Origin: Chrysomallon squamiferum
Taxonomy: Eukaryota; Mollusca; Gastropoda; Neomphalida; Peltospiridae
Direction: 5' to 3'
DNA length: 64,000 nt
Assembly (NCBI GenBank): GCA_012295275.1
Contig: CM022672.1
Span: 12,739,995 to 12,803,994, forward strand
The notes beneath the pieces are model-generated. The model did no database searches and had not been told where the DNA came from. It saw only the letters and a program-made list of their open reading frames with translations. A program made the translations under genes and the position numbers. This document shows positions 59,984 to 64,000 of this stretch, piece after piece (the stretch's first letter is position 1; each line of letters opens with the position of its first letter).

Positions 59984-61824
59984 TTATATGTGTATATATG
60001 TGTGTGTGTGTGTATGAGTGTTTGTGTATGAGTGTGTGTACACATACACACACAAACATTACACAAAGAAACACACATATTGTACGCGACAAAAATATGA
60101 GTAAGTATGAATTCACAACACTAATTATATATATATATTTATATGCATTTAAGAAATAAAAATTAAATAGTTCAAACATTATTATTGGTTATTCACATAT
60201 TATCGATTGATGTTACAAAATATAAGAATAAGTAACAAAATACAAATAAATAAATAAAGATAAATAAATGAATAACGCAAAGTCAATAAAGAGATTATTT
60301 AAACTATAATAATCACTATCAATCTGTAAATAAATAAATAGCAAAAAGCTATTTCATTCTTATTCAGCAGTATTATAAATATAATTATACTCTAATCAAT
60401 CAATTTGATTCTTTTTATAAATTACTTGCTGCTATTTCAATCACACTGTTTAGTTGTGTCTTCGTCAAGCAATGTCCTGCGAATCCATTCAGACTTGTAA
60501 TAGAGACTGATTGAATTCTTTGACAATATTAACAAAATCAAACCGTGAAGTTAATTAATATTGCTTACATTAACAAACATGCACGAGAATAATCAAACAA
60601 TTAAAACCGGTGACTAATGATGATCAGATGAACATGTATGCTGTATTGAAACTGTATGTCATTAGGATAATACAAAAGAGATATAAATGCATCCGTGTAT
60701 GCTCAGTCGTTATTTTGTGGAAATAACCTTTAAATGTAAAGAATACACAATGGATATTTGAAATAACATTAATGTACATAATAGCGATATCGTTTATGAA
60801 ATTATTAATCATGTTTATTTACTTTGCATCATTCTAATCACATGCACAAAGAATAAAGTTTTAAATTAGTATTCATTATTAAAGGGCAGTCGTGTTTTGG
60901 TATTTATGTTAAAAACCGTATGTAAATGCATGGATGGATGAATGTATAATACTGGATATTAAGTTTCAGACAGAGATCAGATTATGAGTATATCGATGCC
61001 CAGTGTATATTTCGGTAGCATCAAAACTGATAAGATGATAAAAAGCTGTATCACTCGAATGCTGTATTCAATACCAGTGTTCAATAAAACATACACGTTA
61101 ATATATAATTTCTTGAATGTTAATTGTTTTAAATATTACTTCGGCTGCTGTTTTTAATTCATATTATTGTTTTCTTCTTGCTAAACTTGTAACACACACA
61201 TACACACACACAGAGATATATATATCTATATCTGTCTATCTATCTATCTATGTATGTATATATATATATATATAGTTAATGACATCTTTTTATCCATCTA
61301 ACATAAAGGAAACAAAACCAAACAAACAAATATTAACAAAAAAATCCACCAAAGCATAACATCAGATAACCACTATTTATTTCTTTCTTTTCCGAATTAA
61401 TACAGTGGTATCTATTTCAATAAGATAAAAATACAATGAAAATAACTCTTGTTATATGAATACATATTTTCAAAATTAAAATAATAAAAATAAAAATAAA
61501 AATTTCTTATAAAATTATTATAAAGAACATAAGATTCTGTTTGCCAGAAAGCTAAATAAAGAGATAGGAGTTTCTGGCAGCTTCAGAAAATATAGACATA
61601 ATTCAGTTTCTATTTTCAGTTTTATTTTCAGTTTTCATGGATCTAGATCTGAGGGTGGAGAGCAGACATCTGCAACCAGCACATTTTCTGTATTTCAAAC
61701 TCATCGTTTTCTATCTTTGTAGGTACCTAGCTTTGATAAAGTATAAAAATTTACAAGGCCTTGCGATAAAAAAAATCCTTGATACAATGAAGATAACAGT
61801 AATGATTTATTTAGTGTAATTAAC

Positions 61825-61922
<98 letters not shown>

Positions 61923-62999
61923 AGTATGTCTGAAACAAAATATGAATGGGCCTAGACTACATATATGAACTAAAATATATACATATACTACTAATTTAAA
62001 TTTAAGAAATATAAACCTTTTATGAACAAAAGGTTTGTACATAAACTCTTATGTATCAATATTAATAATCCTAACATTTAAGGCAACTTTCAACATTAAC
62101 TTCTTAATATTCATGAACAAATCAGCAAAAAATTTAACAACTAAACCAAATCAAGTCTTTCATGTCTTAGTATAATCTTTTATTATTATTCTTTTTTATA
62201 TCTTAATTAGAAACACCAGCTATGATTATTATTGTTAAGATTGTTAAAGACGTTCTTTATTGAAAAAGGAGTTATTAAAGAAAGAACCATGTCCTTTATG
62301 TTTTGTCATAAATATTTTGATATTTGTCTTTTTCTTTCAAATTAATTATTGCTAATGATTGTCCTTACTGGAAAATATGTTGATGAATTATAATTATGCA
62401 GATACAAATCACCTTTATGTCCTATAATAAATATTTTTACATTATCTCTTTTGAAAACTAATTAAAGTATAGCTATTATTTTTGTGAATGATATTCTCCT
62501 AGGCAAAAAAAAATTAAAATTAAAAAAAAAAAATAAAAAAAAAAATAATAATAAAAAAAAACAAAAAATAAAAAAATAAATAAAAATAAATAAATAAATA
62601 TTGGAAGATCTTTATGCATCAACAAATATCCTTTATGATACAGAATAATAATAATTATTATTTTATACTAAATTAATTTAATAAAGCAAAGACTATTGAG
62701 GCCATTAGATCTTGATAATGGTATTATCTACTCATAAAAATATTGCTACAGGAATAATTATACATATCTATAATGATCTTTAATATCAGAATTTTACTGT
62801 TTATTATATATTTATTTTAAATTAGCAAAATACATCTAGATTTCTTGTGGTCTTGTAAATAGCAATTAATACTGACAAGTGTAGTTTGGGGAACAACTAT
62901 ACCTATCTGTAATAATCTTTAATATCAACATAAATTATTACTAATTAATTAATTTATTGCTTGTTTTTTTTTAAAGAATTAACTAAAGTACAGCTATGA
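59479..62999. other. intergenic region, upstream of D2 and downstream of the right-edge gene
   Basis: Contains (GT)n/(TA)n at about 59920-60020, a (TA)n/(TC)n patch at about 61215-61275, a pure (GA)n at about 61828-61920 and an A-rich run at about 62505-62600. A minus-strand AATAAA at about 62953-62958 is a plausible polyadenylation signal for the gene at the right edge, about 42 bases past its stop. No convincing coding exon was found in about 3.5 kb. Confidence 0.55.
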
Positions 63000-64000
63000 T
63001 TATTGTGGTCCATTAGTTATTGTAAACAGTCTTCCCTGTTGAATAAGGAGTTGTAAGAGTTCTCTGGAAGTGTCTAAGGATATTGTTGGTTCTATTGACT
63101 CTCCACTGCTGTTTCTGCTTCTGCTGTCACAGTCAGACATGGTCAGTGGTGAACAGCTGAAGTCAAAGTCCAGAGTTCTGGACAAGTCATCACTTGAAAG
63201 AAAATGCTGAAGCTTCACTGAATCCATGACTGGTGATCCAGGCTGTAAGAACAGTGGACTGTTTGTGTTGGGTTCCACACTGTATTGTACCTGTTGTCTT
63301 CCAGACTTAGAGTCTGTATTTGTGAATGATGTTGTTTCTGCTGGTGGACTGCTTTTTTCTGGCAACTGCTTGTGATTATTAAGACTGGTTGATGTGAGTG
63401 GGTGTGAGATGGCTGGAAAATTCTGAGATCTGCTGTTATTTTTTGTACTGCTGCTGTAAACAGACTGACAAGAGGAGAGACTGCTGACCACCGTTGTGAC
63501 CACTGCATCAAACTGTCCTCTGGACAATGTTTGTGGAGCTTGCTTTTCAGCTTCAGATTCTGCAGGTGTATTGTAACTGGCTGAGTAGAGATTTGATGAG
63601 GAGCCAACAGTGTTGGAAACTGATGCAGCTTTTGCTGTTGGCTTGGTCAGGTGGTCATTTGAATCACTGATTTGATTGTTTGACTTTTGGATGCTCTGAC
63701 TGTCTGGTGAAACAACTGCATGAGATACACTGCTGACTAAAGGGGGGTAACTTGGCTGGATGTGGCCTAGATTTATCATCTCCTGGATTTGTTGCAGGTT
63801 CACCGGATTGACTATCTGAATCCTTGTCCCACCAGTAATGTATGGAAGAGTTGATGGTGGAACTTGCTCTGGCTGAGTTACACTCAGTGATTTGTTTGCA
63901 GTTGAAGTTAATGAGGAGACTAAGTTAGCAGACAGCTGAGGATTTTCGTTATTTGAAAACACTGAAGTCACTGGAAACTGCAGGGTTGTATTAGGTGCTG
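63000..64000 (-). CDS. terminal coding exon of an unrecognised Ser/Thr/Asn/Gln-rich protein, partial
   Basis: Open for 333 codons from the right edge of the window to TAA at 63000-63002, so the gene continues beyond 64000. Normal codon usage and moderate complexity separate it from the repeat-derived frames elsewhere. The sequence is rich in Ser, Thr, Asn, Gln and Pro. It contains a hydrophobic block TRIQIVNPVNLQQIQEMI, an acidic-aromatic patch SRTLDFDFSCSPLTMSD and an LxxLL-type motif in ELLQLLIQQGRLFTI near the C-terminus. This composition resembles a transcription factor or coactivator tail, but I do not recognise the family, and no domain proves it. Confidence 0.7.
   Translation of the reverse strand, partial: APNTTLQFPVTSVFSNNENPQLSANLVSSLTSTANKSLSVTQPEQVPPSTLPYITGGTRIQIVNPVNLQQIQEMINLGHIQPSYPPLVSSVSHAVVSPDSQSIQKSNNQISDSNDHLTKPTAKAASVSNTVGSSSNLYSASYNTPAESEAEKQAPQTLSRGQFDAVVTTVVSSLSSCQSVYSSSTKNNSRSQNFPAISHPLTSTSLNNHKQLPEKSSPPAETTSFTNTDSKSGRQQVQYSVEPNTNSPLFLQPGSPVMDSVKLQHFLSSDDLSRTLDFDFSCSPLTMSDCDSRSRNSSGESIEPTISLDTSRELLQLLIQQGRLFTITNGPQ

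Overview
This is an AT-rich animal genomic window, dense in microsatellites, with intron-containing protein genes, GT-AG splice sites and both LINE and DNA transposon sequence. A cluster of divergent nicotinic-type Cys-loop receptor genes, together with an I-group LINE, suggests a lophotrochozoan, most likely a mollusc. That taxonomic placement is inference.

Layout. (1) 329-11393, plus strand: most of SNAPC4 (SNAP190), the Myb-repeat subunit of the snRNA-activating complex. Sixteen exons are in consistent phase, but the largest exon contains two apparent frameshifts. The 5' end lies outside the window. (2) 14246-59478, minus strand: six tandem nicotinic-receptor-like genes, here called A, B, C, D, C2 and D2. 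All derive from the same seven-exon plan, including the 45-nt exon 3 and 110-nt exon 4 typical of nicotinic receptor genes. A, C, C2 and D2 look intact; B and D carry disabling lesions. (3) C-D and C2-D2 are the two halves of a recent tandem duplication of about 12.6 kb whose junction lies inside a (GA)n tract. D lost its first two exons at that junction. (4) A LINE of about 6.7 kb (44134-50809) sits inside the second unit, flanked by a perfect 9-bp target-site duplication; the first unit still holds the empty site, so the LINE arrived after the duplication. (5) A decayed Tigger/pogo-like element lies at 20273-21080, between genes A and B. A small inverted-repeat element (putative MITE) occurs in four places, two of them created by the duplication. 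(6) 63000-64000, minus strand: the last coding exon of an unrecognised Ser/Thr/Asn/Gln-rich protein that runs off the right edge.

The receptors keep the Cys-loop, four membrane segments and the cation-channel GEK signature before M2. They lack the vicinal cysteine pair of loop C and the usual loop A residues, so classical acetylcholine binding is unlikely. They are best read as orphan cation-channel subunits evolving by birth and death. Cephalopod chemotactile receptors are a known precedent for nicotinic receptors that changed ligand, but nothing in this window proves a chemosensory role.
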